A stretch of 64,000 nucleotides of DNA from Chitinophagaceae bacterium. Its GTDB lineage: Bacteria > Bacteroidota > Bacteroidia > Chitinophagales > Chitinophagaceae. The stretch covers positions 53,633 to 117,632 of the forward strand of contig JADJYK010000017.1 in assembly GCA_016719815.1 (NCBI GenBank). The letters run 5' to 3'. The notes beneath the pieces were generated by a model. The model did not search any database and was not told the DNA's origin. It saw only the letters and a program-made list of their open reading frames with translations. Each line of letters opens with the position of its first letter. Position 1 is the first letter of the stretch. The translations under genes and the position numbers were made by a program. Positions 18,593 to 28,594 of this stretch are shown here, piece by piece.

Positions 18593-19579
18593 TTACAATC
18601 TCGCCATCACTTTACGTAATACTTCATCTGGCTCTATCTTTTCCATACATTTAAAATGGCCCAACGGGCATTTTTTGTAGCCGATTTTTGAACAAGGCCG
18701 GCACCAGAGTTTATTCACTTGCATAATGACATCTGTTGCAGGCGCATCACCATAATAAGGAGACATTCCAAAAGATGGAACCGTATTGCCCCAAAGTGAA
18801 ATAATTGGTTTTTTGTACGCTGCGGCTATATGCATGAGCCCTGTATCATTTGAAATTACAAGCCTGGCTTTCCTCACAAGGTCGGCACTTTCATTCAGTC
18901 TGAACTTTCCACAGGCATTATAAACTTTTATGTCATCAATCACAGCAATTTCTTTTCCGGCTTCAGCATCTTCCGGCCCGCCAAGAAGAATAACGGGATA
19001 CTTAACCTTCGCACAAAACTCTTTCCATTTTTCAACGGGCCATTTCTTTGTACCCAATGCCGCACCAATTACACAGGCAATATAACCAGCAGAGTGTGAT
19101 GCCGGGATGTCTTCTCTTTTGATTTCATCTTGCGGTGAAATAAAATAATCCAATCCTGCACCATCATTCTTAACGCCAAATGCGGCTACCGTTTTCAGGT
19201 ACCGGTCAACAATATGAACTTTGGGAAGAGCCTTTATCTTTAATGCAGTGTAGAAATATTTTTCAATATTCAATTTATAGAAAGAAAAAGACTTCTTCTT
19301 CAAAGCGGACTTTACCCGGAGTGTTTTTGTATTGTGATGCAAGTCGATGATATAATCATAATTTTCCGTCCTCAACTCTTCCATCATCAGTTCCCGGCTA
19401 TGTGCCAGCAGGTGTATTTTATCAATATAAGGATTATATTCCACTACCGGAAGAAAGGCAGCCTTTGTAAGAAAATGCACCTCCGCATCCGGCACCTGTT
19501 GTTTCAGGCAACGGATAACCGGTGTGGTAAGAACAATATCACCAATAGACGAAAACCGGATAATTAAAAACTTTGCCAT
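18593..19579 (-). CDS. Glycosyltransferase family 9 (heptosyltransferase-like)
   Basis: A 328-residue GT-B enzyme of family 9, the family of lipopolysaccharide heptosyltransferases. Evidence: N-terminal FLIIRFSSIGDIVLTTPVIRCL, the donor-side stretch IGAALGTKKWPVEKWKEF near 168-185, ILLGGPEDAE near 196, and ISNDTGLMHIAAAYKKPIISLWG near 245-267, all GT9 signatures. A C-terminal cluster of Cys (KLWCRPCSKIGYKKCPLGHFKC) is common in Bacteroidota members. It probably builds lipopolysaccharide core or another surface glycan in the cytoplasm. The sugar is not predictable. It starts 5 nt after the MFS stop. Confidence 0.9.
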   Translation of the reverse strand: MAKFLIIRFSSIGDIVLTTPVIRCLKQQVPDAEVHFLTKAAFLPVVEYNPYIDKIHLLAHSRELMMEELRTENYDYIIDLHHNTKTLRVKSALKKKSFSFYKLNIEKYFYTALKIKALPKVHIVDRYLKTVAAFGVKNDGAGLDYFISPQDEIKREDIPASHSAGYIACVIGAALGTKKWPVEKWKEFCAKVKYPVILLGGPEDAEAGKEIAVIDDIKVYNACGKFRLNESADLVRKARLVISNDTGLMHIAAAYKKPIISLWGNTVPSFGMSPYYGDAPATDVIMQVNKLWCRPCSKIGYKKCPLGHFKCMEKIEPDEVLRKVMARL

Positions 19580-19584
19580 ACTGT

Positions 19585-20826
19585 TTAAGGCATCATCTCT
19601 TCCACTTCAAGGAAGTTCAGGTCCTTATTAAATGTTTCTTTTGTAAATATTGCAGCAATAACGGTAATCACCATAATTATTATCGCAGCAACCCATCCTG
19701 CTGTTACATAATCCATATGATTACGCAACAGCAAAAATAAAGGCATAATGAAGAACGTAAGCATTCCCCGCACCATATTAGGAATTGTGGTTGCCGCAGT
19801 TGAGCGGAGGTTAGTACCAAACTGCTCTGCACCCATCGTAACAAAAATGGCCCAAAACCCGGTGCTAAAACCAAGCCCCGCACAAATCCAGTACATCCTG
19901 TCAGCGGTTCCGTTCCACAAAGTGGTAAAGAATAACAAAATGAATATTGCGGTAAGAAAATAAAATAGAAAAAGTGCCTTCTTCCTGCTTTTGAACCACT
20001 GGCTCACAAAACCAACAGCTATATCGCCTACCGAAATGGCGGCGTAAGCAAACATGATGGCTTTACCAGCATCAATCTTCTCCCCGATACCAAACTTTTC
20101 TCCAAACTCTTTTGAGAAAGAAACCAAAATTCCTATTACAAACCAGGTAGGCAATCCAATCAAAATACTCAAAGCATACCGCTTAAACCGTTCCCGGTTA
20201 TTGAACAGCATCTTGAAACTTCCCCGCTTTACATCCAGTTTTTTAATAGCATGAAACATTCCGGATTCAAAAACAGAAATGCGCAGCAGCAAAAGTAATA
20301 AGCCCAAACCTCCGCCAATAAAATAACAGACTCGCCAGTCGAATTGCTGCTTCATAATAAACGCTACAACAGCACCGGTAAGTCCTATGCCCGCTACAAA
20401 GGAAGTTGCAATTCCTCTTTTCTCTTTTGGAATTAATTCAGAAACCAGTGTTATACCCGCTCCCAACTCTCCGGCAAGCCCAAGACCTGCAATAAAACGA
20501 ACCGCCTTGAACTGGTCAGTTGTTTGTACAAATCCGTTAGTAATATTGGCGAGAGAATACAAAACAATTGAACCAAACAGCACACTCAATCTTCCTTTCT
20601 TATCACCCATAACACCCCAAATAATTCCGCCGATAAGCAAGCCTGCCATCTGCCACATCATAATGCTCTCGCCCTGGCTTGTGACTTGCGTTTCGGAAAG
20701 CCCAAATGAACGTAAACTTGGCACACGGGTAATACTGAAAAGCAGCAAATCGTATATATCAACAAAATAACCCAGCGCAGCTACCAGTACCGGAACAGAT
20801 AATATACCATACTGTTTTTGTTGCAT
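19585..20826 (-). CDS. MFS transporter, metabolite:H+ symporter-like
   Basis: A 413-residue major facilitator protein. The ATG at 20824-20826 (MQQKQYGILSVPV) is chosen because an upstream start would overlap the DedA gene by 44 bp. The N half has the MFS loop motif GDKKGRLSVLFG at about residue 73-84 and ELIPKEKRGIATSFVAGIGLTG near 128, typical of metabolite:H+ symporters and sugar-phosphate/organic-acid carriers. A second signature lies in KSRKKALFLFYF. Twelve hydrophobic segments are evident. The substrate may be a dicarboxylate or sugar acid given the symporter at the head of the run, but that is only inference from context. Confidence 0.85.
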   Translation of the reverse strand: MQQKQYGILSVPVLVAALGYFVDIYDLLLFSITRVPSLRSFGLSETQVTSQGESIMMWQMAGLLIGGIIWGVMGDKKGRLSVLFGSIVLYSLANITNGFVQTTDQFKAVRFIAGLGLAGELGAGITLVSELIPKEKRGIATSFVAGIGLTGAVVAFIMKQQFDWRVCYFIGGGLGLLLLLLRISVFESGMFHAIKKLDVKRGSFKMLFNNRERFKRYALSILIGLPTWFVIGILVSFSKEFGEKFGIGEKIDAGKAIMFAYAAISVGDIAVGFVSQWFKSRKKALFLFYFLTAIFILLFFTTLWNGTADRMYWICAGLGFSTGFWAIFVTMGAEQFGTNLRSTAATTIPNMVRGMLTFFIMPLFLLLRNHMDYVTAGWVAAIIIMVITVIAAIFTKETFNKDLNFLEVEEMMP

Positions 20827-20848
20827 AGATAACTTTGGGAAAATGCTG

Positions 20849-21605
20849 CTACTCGGGCTTGCTTTCAGCAGGTTTCTTTTTATGTGGTGCAAACATTTTT
20901 ATTAATACAGGAGCTGTGGTTACCACAACAATTCCTATTACAATAATTTCAAGGTGCTCCTTCAAATCAAAGCCAAACTGCTGCAATACCCATTTTTGGA
21001 GAAAGAAACCGCCAAGTATCATTGTGGCCACCCACGCAACACAGCCAACAATATTAAAGAAATGAAATTTATTCCTGTCCATTTCAACAATGCCTGCAAC
21101 TATTGGTGCGAAAGTGCGGATGAATGGCAAAAACCTGGCCCCAATAACCGCAAGTCCACCATGCTTTTCATAAAAATCATGTGCCTGGTGCAGATATTTT
21201 TTCTTGAACAAGAAGCCTGTCCCGCCAGTGATACATGGCGGGGCCAACCTTTCGACCTGTCCAGTAACCAACTGTATTTCCCAATATACCCATCAGAGAA
21301 ATAAGGCCGACTAAAACAAACAGGTCGAGCCAGTATGTATAGGGATAATCAAATCCAAAATACTTAAGAAACTGGTACCCAAGTCCGGGAGCAACTTCCT
21401 CTCCTTTCTTGGTAATCTCATGAGCATAAATACCTGCCACAAATAGCAATGAATCGCCAGGCAGAAAGAATCCAACAAATAAACCTGTTTCTGCAAATAC
21501 AACAAAGAGCAACAGCCATAAGCCGCCATTTTCAATATACCATTGTGGTTGCAACAACTGCGACCAGTGAAAACTATCCAGTATATACATCAGTTCCATT
21601 CCCAT
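20849..21605 (-). CDS. DedA family membrane protein (one frameshift)
   Basis: About 251 residues after joining. DedA proteins are needed for envelope homeostasis; some flip undecaprenyl phosphate. The first part has FAETGLFVGFFLPGDSLLFVAG near residue 33, then GNTVGYWTGRKVGPAMY; after a break near 21220-21250 the reading resumes with FKKKYLHQAHDFYEKHGG and ARFLPFIRTFAPIVAG, the family's two central motifs. Four to five membrane spans are present. The ATG at 21603-21605 lies 16 nt from the upstream symporter gene's stop. It ends with a lysine-rich tail (KKKPAESKPE). Confidence 0.87.
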
Positions 21606-21621
21606 AATCTTTCTTCTTAAA

Positions 21622-23018
21622 TTATTTTTCAATTATTGCGTCAGCATCATGCTCATTAAAAGCTTGTGCTTTTTTATCATCAAACTCCCCTTCCCACCTT
21701 GCCACCACACAACTGGCCAGCGTATTTCCAATTACGTTAACAGACGTACGGGCCATATCCATCAACTCATCAATGCCAAATATAGCGGCTATTGGCCAAA
21801 GGGGCAGATGAAACTGTTCAGCAGTAGCAATCAAAATCACCAGTGATGCTCTTGGTACAGCAGCCACACCCTTGCTGGTCAGCATCAGTATTAATCCCAT
21901 CGTAATTTGGGCACCAATACTATATGCATATTTGCAGCCTGCGCAACAAAAACTGAGGCAAGGGATAAATACAGCGTTGTCCCATCCAAATTAAACGTAT
22001 ATCCTGTCGGAATTACAAATGACACGATTTTGCGGGGCACTCCAAATTTTTCCATGTTTTCTATTGCCTTTGGCAAAGCCGAATCTGAACTTGTAGTTGC
22101 AAATGCAATAGATACAGGCTCTCTAATTGCCTGGATAAATTTCCCTATCGGCAATTTTATAAACATTGCGATTGGAAGCAATACCCCAAAAAGAAAAACC
22201 AATAATGCTGCATACAACGTAATGACCAGCACCATAAGATTTTTCAAGACTCCAATACCCAAATGGCCGACCGTAACTGCCATAGCTGCACCAATTCCTA
22301 TCGGAGCAAAATACATAATGATATTCGTGAACTTAAACATGGCTTCTGAAAGGCTTTCGCAGGCCCTTACCATCGGTCTCCTTTTTTCTTCTTCCACCAT
22401 GGCAAGGCCGATAGCAAACAGAACTGAAAACACCACTATCTGCAACACTTTTCCTTCATAAATGGCTTTAATAAAATTTACAGGAAAGATATCTATGATA
22501 TGCTCATCCCATGACAGCTTTTTTGTTTCAGGAAGTTTTTCTAAAATTTCAGGCTGAATAATGCCAACACCAGCCTGCGACACATTTATGGCGATGATTC
22601 CAATTATCAACGCAATAGTAGTTACCACTTCAAAATACAATAACGATTTCCATCCCAGTCTCCCAACCTGCTTAAGGTTAGAATGCCCGGCAATCCCAAC
22701 AACCAATGTTGAAAAAAGAAGTGGCGCTACAATCGTTTTAACGAGGTTCAGAAATATTTGCCGCAGAAATGCAAGGTGCTGAGAAAACTCCCTGAATTCG
22801 AGCCCGATAAGTATGCCAAGAACCATGCTGGTCATTATCCAGGCTGTAAGCGACTTTTTATACCAGGAATAGATACATAACACTGCCACAAAAACCCACC
22901 TTGAGGCTGACAAAGCCATAAATGGAACATTGGCTACTCCATTCCAGTCAATAGCATGTATTATTGCAGAAACCGAAAAAACTATCAATGCAAGCAACCC
23001 GGCTTTACGTTGGTTCAT
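21622..23018 (-). CDS. Dicarboxylate/amino acid:cation symporter, DAACS family (one frameshift)
   Basis: About 465 residues after joining, the family length for GltP/DctA-like carriers that bring in C4-dicarboxylates or acidic amino acids with H+ or Na+. Signatures are the serine-rich AFATTSSDSALPKAIENMEKFGVP, the TGYTFNLDGTTLYLSL segment, and GVAAVPRASLVIL followed by MARTSVNVIGNTLASCVVARWEGEFD. The frame breaks in a G pair near 21912-21918 after FVAQAANMHI; adding one G restores GIGAQITMGLILMLTSKG. It heads the minus-strand run and diverges from the APC permease with 136 bp between them. Confidence 0.9.
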
Positions 23019-23154
23019 ACAGTATAAACTAAGTTCTCAAAACTAATGGTTTACCGCCAATCAGTGAAATCAATAATACTGCCGCCTTACATAATTCTTT
23101 TTCAACCAAATATCAGGAAATCAGTATTTTCCAACCTGTAAATAACCCAACCGC

Positions 23155-24634
23155 ATGACAGAAAACAAAACCACTTTTAAGCAGTCGCTTGGGCTGCTGG
23201 ATGCCACTATGATTGTCGCAGGGTCTATGATCGGTTCAGGCATTTTTATCGTAAGCTCAGATATTACACAAAACGTAGGGAGCGCAGGCTGGCTGATTGC
23301 CATCTGGCTAATAACCGGTTTTATGACCATCACTGCTGCTGTAAGCTTTGGCGAACTAAGCGGCATGTACCCAAAAGCTGGCGGCCAGTATGTTTATCTG
23401 AAAGAAGCGTTCAATCCACTGGCAGGGTTTCTGTACGGCTGGAGTTTTTTTGCCGTAATTCAAACAGCCACCATTGCTGCCGTAGGTGTGGCTTTTGCCC
23501 GATATACAGCATATCTGATACCGGCTCTTGGAGAAGGCAATATTCTGTTCGGAATAGAAAAAGGTCTGAATGCTGCTGGCAAAATGGAATACTCATTTTC
23601 CATCAGTGCCGCACAGTTGCTGGCAATGGGGTTAATTATTTTTCTTACTTATACCAACTCAAAAGGCATCAAAGGCGGAAAGATTATTCAAACAACTTTC
23701 ACCACAACAAAATTAGTTTCGCTTTTCGGGCTGATTATACTTGGCTTCTTCCTGGCAAAAGAAAGTTTCTGGTCACAGAACTGGCAAACAGGTTTTGATG
23801 CCACACAATATCATAAAGACAGTGGTTCATGGACATTCATTAGCGGTACTGTTTTGATGGGTGCTATTGCGGCGGCAATGGTGGGCTCTATCTTCAGCAG
23901 CGATGCCTGGAACAACGTAACTTTTATTGCCGGGGAAATAAAAAATCCAAAAAAGAATATTGGCCTTGCCCTATTCTTTGGCACACTCATCGTAACGCTG
24001 ATATACGTTTCTGCCAACCTGATGTACCTGAACGTACTGCCCTTAAAGGGTACGGACAGCATCGCCTTTCCCGAAGGCGAACGGGTGGCAGTTGCGGCAT
24101 CTAATGCCATTTTTGGAACAGCCGGGGCCATCATTATTGCCATTATGATTATGATTTCAACATTTGGCTGTAACAACGGTTTAATACTGGCCGGGGGGCG
24201 GGTTTACTACACAATGGCTAATGATGGGCTATTTTTTAAAAGACAGGCGAACTGAATAAGAATGCAGTCCCAGGTGGGCAATGTGGGCACAATGTGTGGT
24301 AGCATGCCTGCTTTGCCTGAGCGGTAAATATGGCGACCTGTTGGACATGGTTTCCTTTGTAGTGGTATTATTTTATGCACTTACTATTCTTGGCATTTTC
24401 ATACTTCGCAAAAAAAGGCCTAATATAGAAAGGCCGTACAAAGCATTTGGCTATCCGGTGCTACCGGCTATCTATATATTAATGGCGGTAACATTCTGTT
24501 ATTTTCTGATAATGATGAAACCTACTTATGCAGGTATTGGCCTTGGTATTGTACTTTCAGGCATTCCTTTGTATTATATCGCAGTTTCTAACCGCAAATC
24601 AAATAAGCCTGAAAATATTAACGTCAATCCTTAA
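23155..24634 (+). CDS. APC amino acid permease, L-type-like (two frameshifts)
   Basis: About 492 residues after joining. The start MTENKTTFKQSLGLLDATMIVAGSMIGSGIFIV carries the APC helix-1 Gly motif. GQYVYLKEAFNPLAGFLYGWSFF (about 80-102) and FIAGEIKNPKKNI (about 260-272) resemble the L-type amino acid transporter group. The frame breaks in the A/T run near 24232-24243 and again near 24268-24278; the corrected path reads TGELNKNAVPGWAMWAQCVVACL and continues to IERPYKAFGYPVLPAIYI. Probably exchanges or imports neutral amino acids; the partner and substrate are not shown by the sequence. Confidence 0.85.
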
Positions 24635-24662
24635 CTTTAAAACCTAATCATAAAAACAGCTT

Positions 24663-26260
24663 ATGAGTTTATTTGTAAGAAAACCGATGAACCTATTAAT
24701 GGAAGAAGCATCCAGTGAAGGTTCACATACTTTGAAAAAGAACTTTAGGCAGAACAAATCTGATTTTGTTAGGTATTGGAGCAATTATTGGTGCTGGTAT
24801 ATTTGTTTTAACAGGTAATGCCGCAGCTCAATATGCAGGCCCTGCAGTTGTTTGGTCATTTGTGGTAGCAGGCCTTGCTTGTGCATTTGCCGGCCTCTGT
24901 TATGCAGAATTTGCCAGTATGATTCCAATTGCTGGTAGTGCTTATACATATTCCTATGCTACACTTGGCGAGTTAATTGCTTGGATTATTGGCTGGGATT
25001 TAATACTAGAATATCTATTTGGAGCAGCAACAGTTGCTGTTGGTTGGTCAGGCTATGTGGTTAGCTTTCTAAACGACTTAGGCATAACACTACCGGGTGC
25101 ATTGACAAGTGCTCCCGGAACTAAGCTAACTCTAATAACACCAGAGGTTGCTTCACTCTCACATGGTCAACTTACATCGGGTTGGAAAGAAACATCTGGT
25201 GGCCTACTTGACACATTAAATAGCATAAAGGTATCACCTGAAACGTTGGATCATGCTTCTGGTTTGTTCAATCTTCCAGCTATGTTAATTGTTGGGGCTG
25301 TAACTTATTTGTTGGTAAAAGGAATAAAAGAGTCAGCTAAATTTAACAACATAATAGTTTATGTAAAGGTTGCTGTAATCCTTGCTTTTATTCTGTTTGG
25401 TATCAGTTATATAAATACAGTGAACTGGGAACCTTTTATTCCCGCTAACCCAAATGAATTTGGCCATTTCGATAAGGCTCATCCTGAAAATGGAGGTTTT
25501 GGCCACTTTGGTATTACTGGAATATTAAGGGCAGCAGGTGTTATATTTTTTGCTTACATAGGTTTTGACGCAGTAAGCACAGCAGCCCAAGAAGCAAAAA
25601 ATCCGCAAAAAGACATGCCTTGGGGCATTCTGGGTTCTCTTTTAATTTGTACAATTATTTATATAGCAGTTGGTTTTGTCCTTACAGGTATCGTTCATTA
25701 CGATAAGTTAAATGTTTCCGCCCCTATTGCTGTTGCTATTGATTCTGCGAGTGGATTAGCATGGCTAAAATACCCAATAAAAATTGGTGCTATTGCCGGG
25801 TTAAGTTCTGTAGTGTTAGTAATGCTTATGGGACAACCCCGGGTCTTCTTTTCTATGTCAAAAGATGGGTTACTTCCTGCCGCATTCAGTAAAGTACATC
25901 CAAAGTTTAAAACACCGTATATCCCAACAATTTTGTGTGGTGTTATTGCGGCAATTGTTGCAGGGGCACTGCCAATTGGCCTTCTTGGAGAATTGGTTTC
26001 AATTGGGACACTGTTAGCTTTTGTTCTAGTATGCGGTGGCATTTTAGTATTACGCTATAAAACCCCGAACTAAAACGACCTTTTAAAACTCCATTTTCCC
26101 TGTCGTTCCAATACTTGGAATTTTATCTTGTGTAGGTGTAATGGCCTTTTTACCTGCCGATACATGGTTGCGATTGCTTATTTGGTTAGCGGCTGGATTT
26201 ATTATCTATTTTGGTTATTCAAGGTTTCATAGCAAACTGAGAAATCCTGAAAAACAATAG
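24663..26260 (+). CDS. APC amino acid permease, cationic-type-like (three frameshifts)
   Basis: About 532 residues after joining. From the ATG at 24663 the first 25 codons read MSLFVRKPMNLLMEEASSEG; an extra A near 24736-24741 then throws the frame, and the correct path is LKRTLGRTNLILLGIGAIIGAGIFVLTG, the APC first helix. Later are YTYSYATLGELIAWIIGWDLILEY (about 100-125) and FFAYIGFDAVSTAAQEAKNPQKDMP, which fit the cationic amino acid transporter group. Two more breaks near 26060-26066 and 26084-26096 lead through LKRPFKTP and FPVVPILGILSCVG to the tail ending RNPEKQ and a TAG at 26258-26260. It lies 28 nt after the previous permease. Codons look more T-ending than in its neighbour, by eye only. 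Confidence 0.85.
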
Positions 26261-26275
26261 CTTTCTCTAAAATAT

Positions 26276-26304
26276 AAAAACCACCCTCCAAACGGGTGGT
26301 TTTT
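26276..26304. terminator. Terminator after the second APC permease
   Basis: Inverted repeat aaaaaccaccc / gggtggttttt with a 7-nt loop, 15 nt past the permease stop, followed by T on the plus strand. Confidence 0.85.
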
Positions 26305-26322
26305 CATTTTCGGCCATTACCT

Positions 26323-26330
26323 TACATTTG
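26323..26330 (+). promoter_or_regulatory. Candidate minus-7 promoter element for the YebC gene
   Basis: TACATTTG matches TAnnTTTG and is 41 nt before the ATG. No TTG is found at the usual spacing; the region upstream is the preceding terminator. Confidence 0.35.
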
Positions 26331-26371
26331 CAGCCCGGATTACCAATTAACTCAATACCCAAAAACACACT

Positions 26372-27094
26372 ATGGGAAGAATTTTTGAAGTACGAAAAGC
26401 CTCCATGTTTGCTCGCTGGGATAAAATGGCTAAAAACTTTACCCGTATCGGCAAAGAAATAATTATTGCGGTAAAAGCCGGTGGCCCCGACCCGGGTACT
26501 AATGCCGCCCTGCGCCGCTGCTTTCAAAATGCCAGAAGTGTGGGTATGCCCAAAGACAGAGTAGAAGCTGCTATCAAAAGGGCCCAGGGCAAAGAACTGG
26601 TGAATTATGACGAAATCCTTTATGAAGGATACGGACCACATGGCGTTGCTATCCTGGTGGAGACTGCCACCGATAACCATGTAAGAACGGTTGCCAATGT
26701 TAAGAGCCATTTTAATAAAGGTGGCGGAACTATGGGCAACAGCGGAAGTGTGGCTTTTCAGTTTAAAAAAATGGGAGTATTTAAACTAAAACCCGAAGGG
26801 CTTAATGCCGATGATATGGAACTTGAATTGATTGATTTCGGCCTGGAAGAATTGGGCGAAGGCACCGGCGAAAATGGCGAAGATATTTTAGTGGTTCGTT
26901 GTGGATTTACTGATTTTGGCCATATGCAAAAAGCATTGGAAGACAAAGGAATTACACCCATCAGTGCCGAAGTGGAATGGATTCCATCCACTACCGTTCC
27001 CCTGTCTGATGCGCAGGCAGAAGATGTAAGTAAACTGATAGAAAGACTGGAACCGGACGATGACTTACAAAAGGTATTTCATAATATGGGATAA
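26372..27094 (+). CDS. YebC/PmpR family protein
   Basis: A 240-residue member of the YebC/TACO1 family, whose members act as translation-assisting or DNA-binding regulators. The N-terminal domain shows [18 protein letters not shown] and [37 protein letters not shown]; the middle has [19 protein letters not shown] and [23 protein letters not shown]. The C-terminus ends VFHNMG as in homologues. It is a single gene with a terminator on each side. Confidence 0.93.
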   Translation: MGRIFEVRKASMFARWDKMAKNFTRIGKEIIIAVKAGGPDPGTNAALRRCFQNARSVGMPKDRVEAAIKRAQGKELVNYDEILYEGYGPHGVAILVETATDNHVRTVANVKSHFNKGGGTMGNSGSVAFQFKKMGVFKLKPEGLNADDMELELIDFGLEELGEGTGENGEDILVVRCGFTDFGHMQKALEDKGITPISAEVEWIPSTTVPLSDAQAEDVSKLIERLEPDDDLQKVFHNMG

Positions 27095-27108
27095 GGCACC
27101 ATTATCTC

Positions 27109-27143
27109 AAAAAAAAGTGGTTGGGCTTCAACCACTTTTTTTT
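27109..27143. terminator. Bidirectional terminator between the YebC gene and the secreted-protein cluster
   Basis: A long inverted repeat with gtggttg / caaccac core, 5-nt loop, and A and T runs on either side, between two convergent genes (YebC ending at 27094 and the minus-strand cluster ending at 27165). It should stop transcripts from both sides. Confidence 0.85.
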
Positions 27144-27164
27144 CAAAATACTTTTCTACATTTT

Positions 27165-28577
27165 TTAATTACTGGTTATTCCCAACACCCTTGCGATGGC
27201 CGAAATATGAGTTGAAACAGTTTGCCTGCCCGTGGGCTGTCCATTTGCCATGTTAAACCTTGCAATATTTCTTACAATATCCTTACCGGCAGTCCAATAT
27301 AAATCAACCCAAACTTCAGGCAACAAATTTTCAAATAATGCCCTGTATTCTGCTTTACTGTTCGTTCTGTAATAAGTAAAATAATCAACTAAAGCCAAAG
27401 GATACAAATACGGCATTTCCGTTCGGGAAACTGCAGTTACATCCTGTACTGTAAGTCCGGATGGTAAAGCAGTCAAACAAAAATTTTCAATCAATCTTGC
27501 TAATGGGCTGGTACTAACATTTGTGACATCCCTGTTTGTTTGGCGCAAAGCAGAAATAAATTTCGAAAATCCGATTTTGTCAGAATACTCTGCAGCAATA
27601 ATTCCCATAATTTTTTCATTATGTAAAATATATTTCGATTGCAACTCGGCCAACCTGTATACTTTATAATACCGGATTATACTGTCGTTATACCGGGGCG
27701 AAACAGGTGTTCTTCCTGTTCCTGGAGGATTCGTTGCTGAAATAAGTGAATAAAGCCACATAGATGCCGAAATATGCGAGGGCCTTGTTCTTTCTACAAT
27801 ACACTCACCATTTTCTGCAAACCAATTTATTGTTTCTCTTTTTTCAATGCTACTGTATAAATATGTAAACGCATTGGCTATGCCTTCCTTATAAGTGGCG
27901 GTTATATTGGGAGTTAGCTCAACAAAATAATGGATATCATCGGAGCCATAAGAAAAAGATTGTGCGGCATTTGTAGAATACCAGATATGTTCTCGTCTGT
28001 CTGATGGATCCTGTGTGTGCATCAACTCGTGCAAGAAAGTTCTTCGTCCCGCAGTTATTCCATTATTCCGGAAATATTGTTCACCCATTTTTATAATACC
28101 CGAAACAGTATCAGCAACTCTTCCTGAATTAAAATGGCTGGCACATGGCCAGACATAATTTTCTGGCGACAAACAAAAACCAAATACATTCTTTGATGCA
28201 GCAGTCAAAGAGGTATTATAATCATTGTAAAGAACCATATAAACAAGCTTATTGTTCAGGCGGATAATATTGGCCGTATATTTTTGAAGTTCAGGCATAC
28301 CACCGTCACTAACTGGCTTGAATAATTGTTTCAGGAATTCAACACATCTGTCCATATTACTATTTCCGGTTGTACCAAAAATATTTGCTGAGTTAATGAT
28401 TGTACTGGAAGATATCTCATGATATGCCGGGCTTGTTGAATTATTAGGAGTTGGCACATAAAGAACTTTCATTTTTGAAATAATATAATCCCGGTAGCCT
28501 GTTTGTGATGACGTGTTGACTACAGTTATAAACATCATTAACAATGTATTCACAAGAGTGAAATATTTCCTTTTCAT
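27165..28577 (-). CDS. Secreted HExxH metallopeptidase-like protein (last gene of the secreted-protein cluster)
   Basis: A 470-residue exported protein with signal peptide at about residues 1-25. HELMH at 183-187 supplies the two zinc His and catalytic Glu, and KEGIANAF at about 230-237 supplies a likely third ligand Glu, so a gluzincin-like peptidase is plausible. I cannot place it in a named peptidase family. Ahead of the motif is a mixed region (IISKMKVLYVPTPN, SAYHEIS-like AYHEISSS) that aligns with the paralogue encoded just upstream. The C-terminal third (YLYPLALVDYFTYYRT ... LLPEVWVDLYW) also aligns. It begins 17 nt after the upstream gene and closes the eight-gene run. Confidence 0.75.
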   Translation of the reverse strand: MKRKYFTLVNTLLMMFITVVNTSSQTGYRDYIISKMKVLYVPTPNNSTSPAYHEISSSTIINSANIFGTTGNSNMDRCVEFLKQLFKPVSDGGMPELQKYTANIIRLNNKLVYMVLYNDYNTSLTAASKNVFGFCLSPENYVWPCASHFNSGRVADTVSGIIKMGEQYFRNNGITAGRRTFLHELMHTQDPSDRREHIWYSTNAAQSFSYGSDDIHYFVELTPNITATYKEGIANAFTYLYSSIEKRETINWFAENGECIVERTRPSHISASMWLYSLISATNPPGTGRTPVSPRYNDSIIRYYKVYRLAELQSKYILHNEKIMGIIAAEYSDKIGFSKFISALRQTNRDVTNVSTSPLARLIENFCLTALPSGLTVQDVTAVSRTEMPYLYPLALVDYFTYYRTNSKAEYRALFENLLPEVWVDLYWTAGKDIVRNIARFNMANGQPTGRQTVSTHISAIARVLGITSN

Positions 28578-28594
28578 AAAATTTCTTTTAATGG

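Noticed and set aside
20387..20770. Plus-strand frame opposite the MFS gene
   Set aside because: No motif or start signal; it is a shadow of membrane-protein codons.
23811..24176. Minus-strand frame opposite the APC permease
   Set aside because: Shadow of conserved helices; no independent evidence.
24232..24278. Programmed ribosomal frameshifting in the first APC permease
   Set aside because: Two breaks in opposite style within 40 bp and similar ones across unrelated genes make sequence error simpler.
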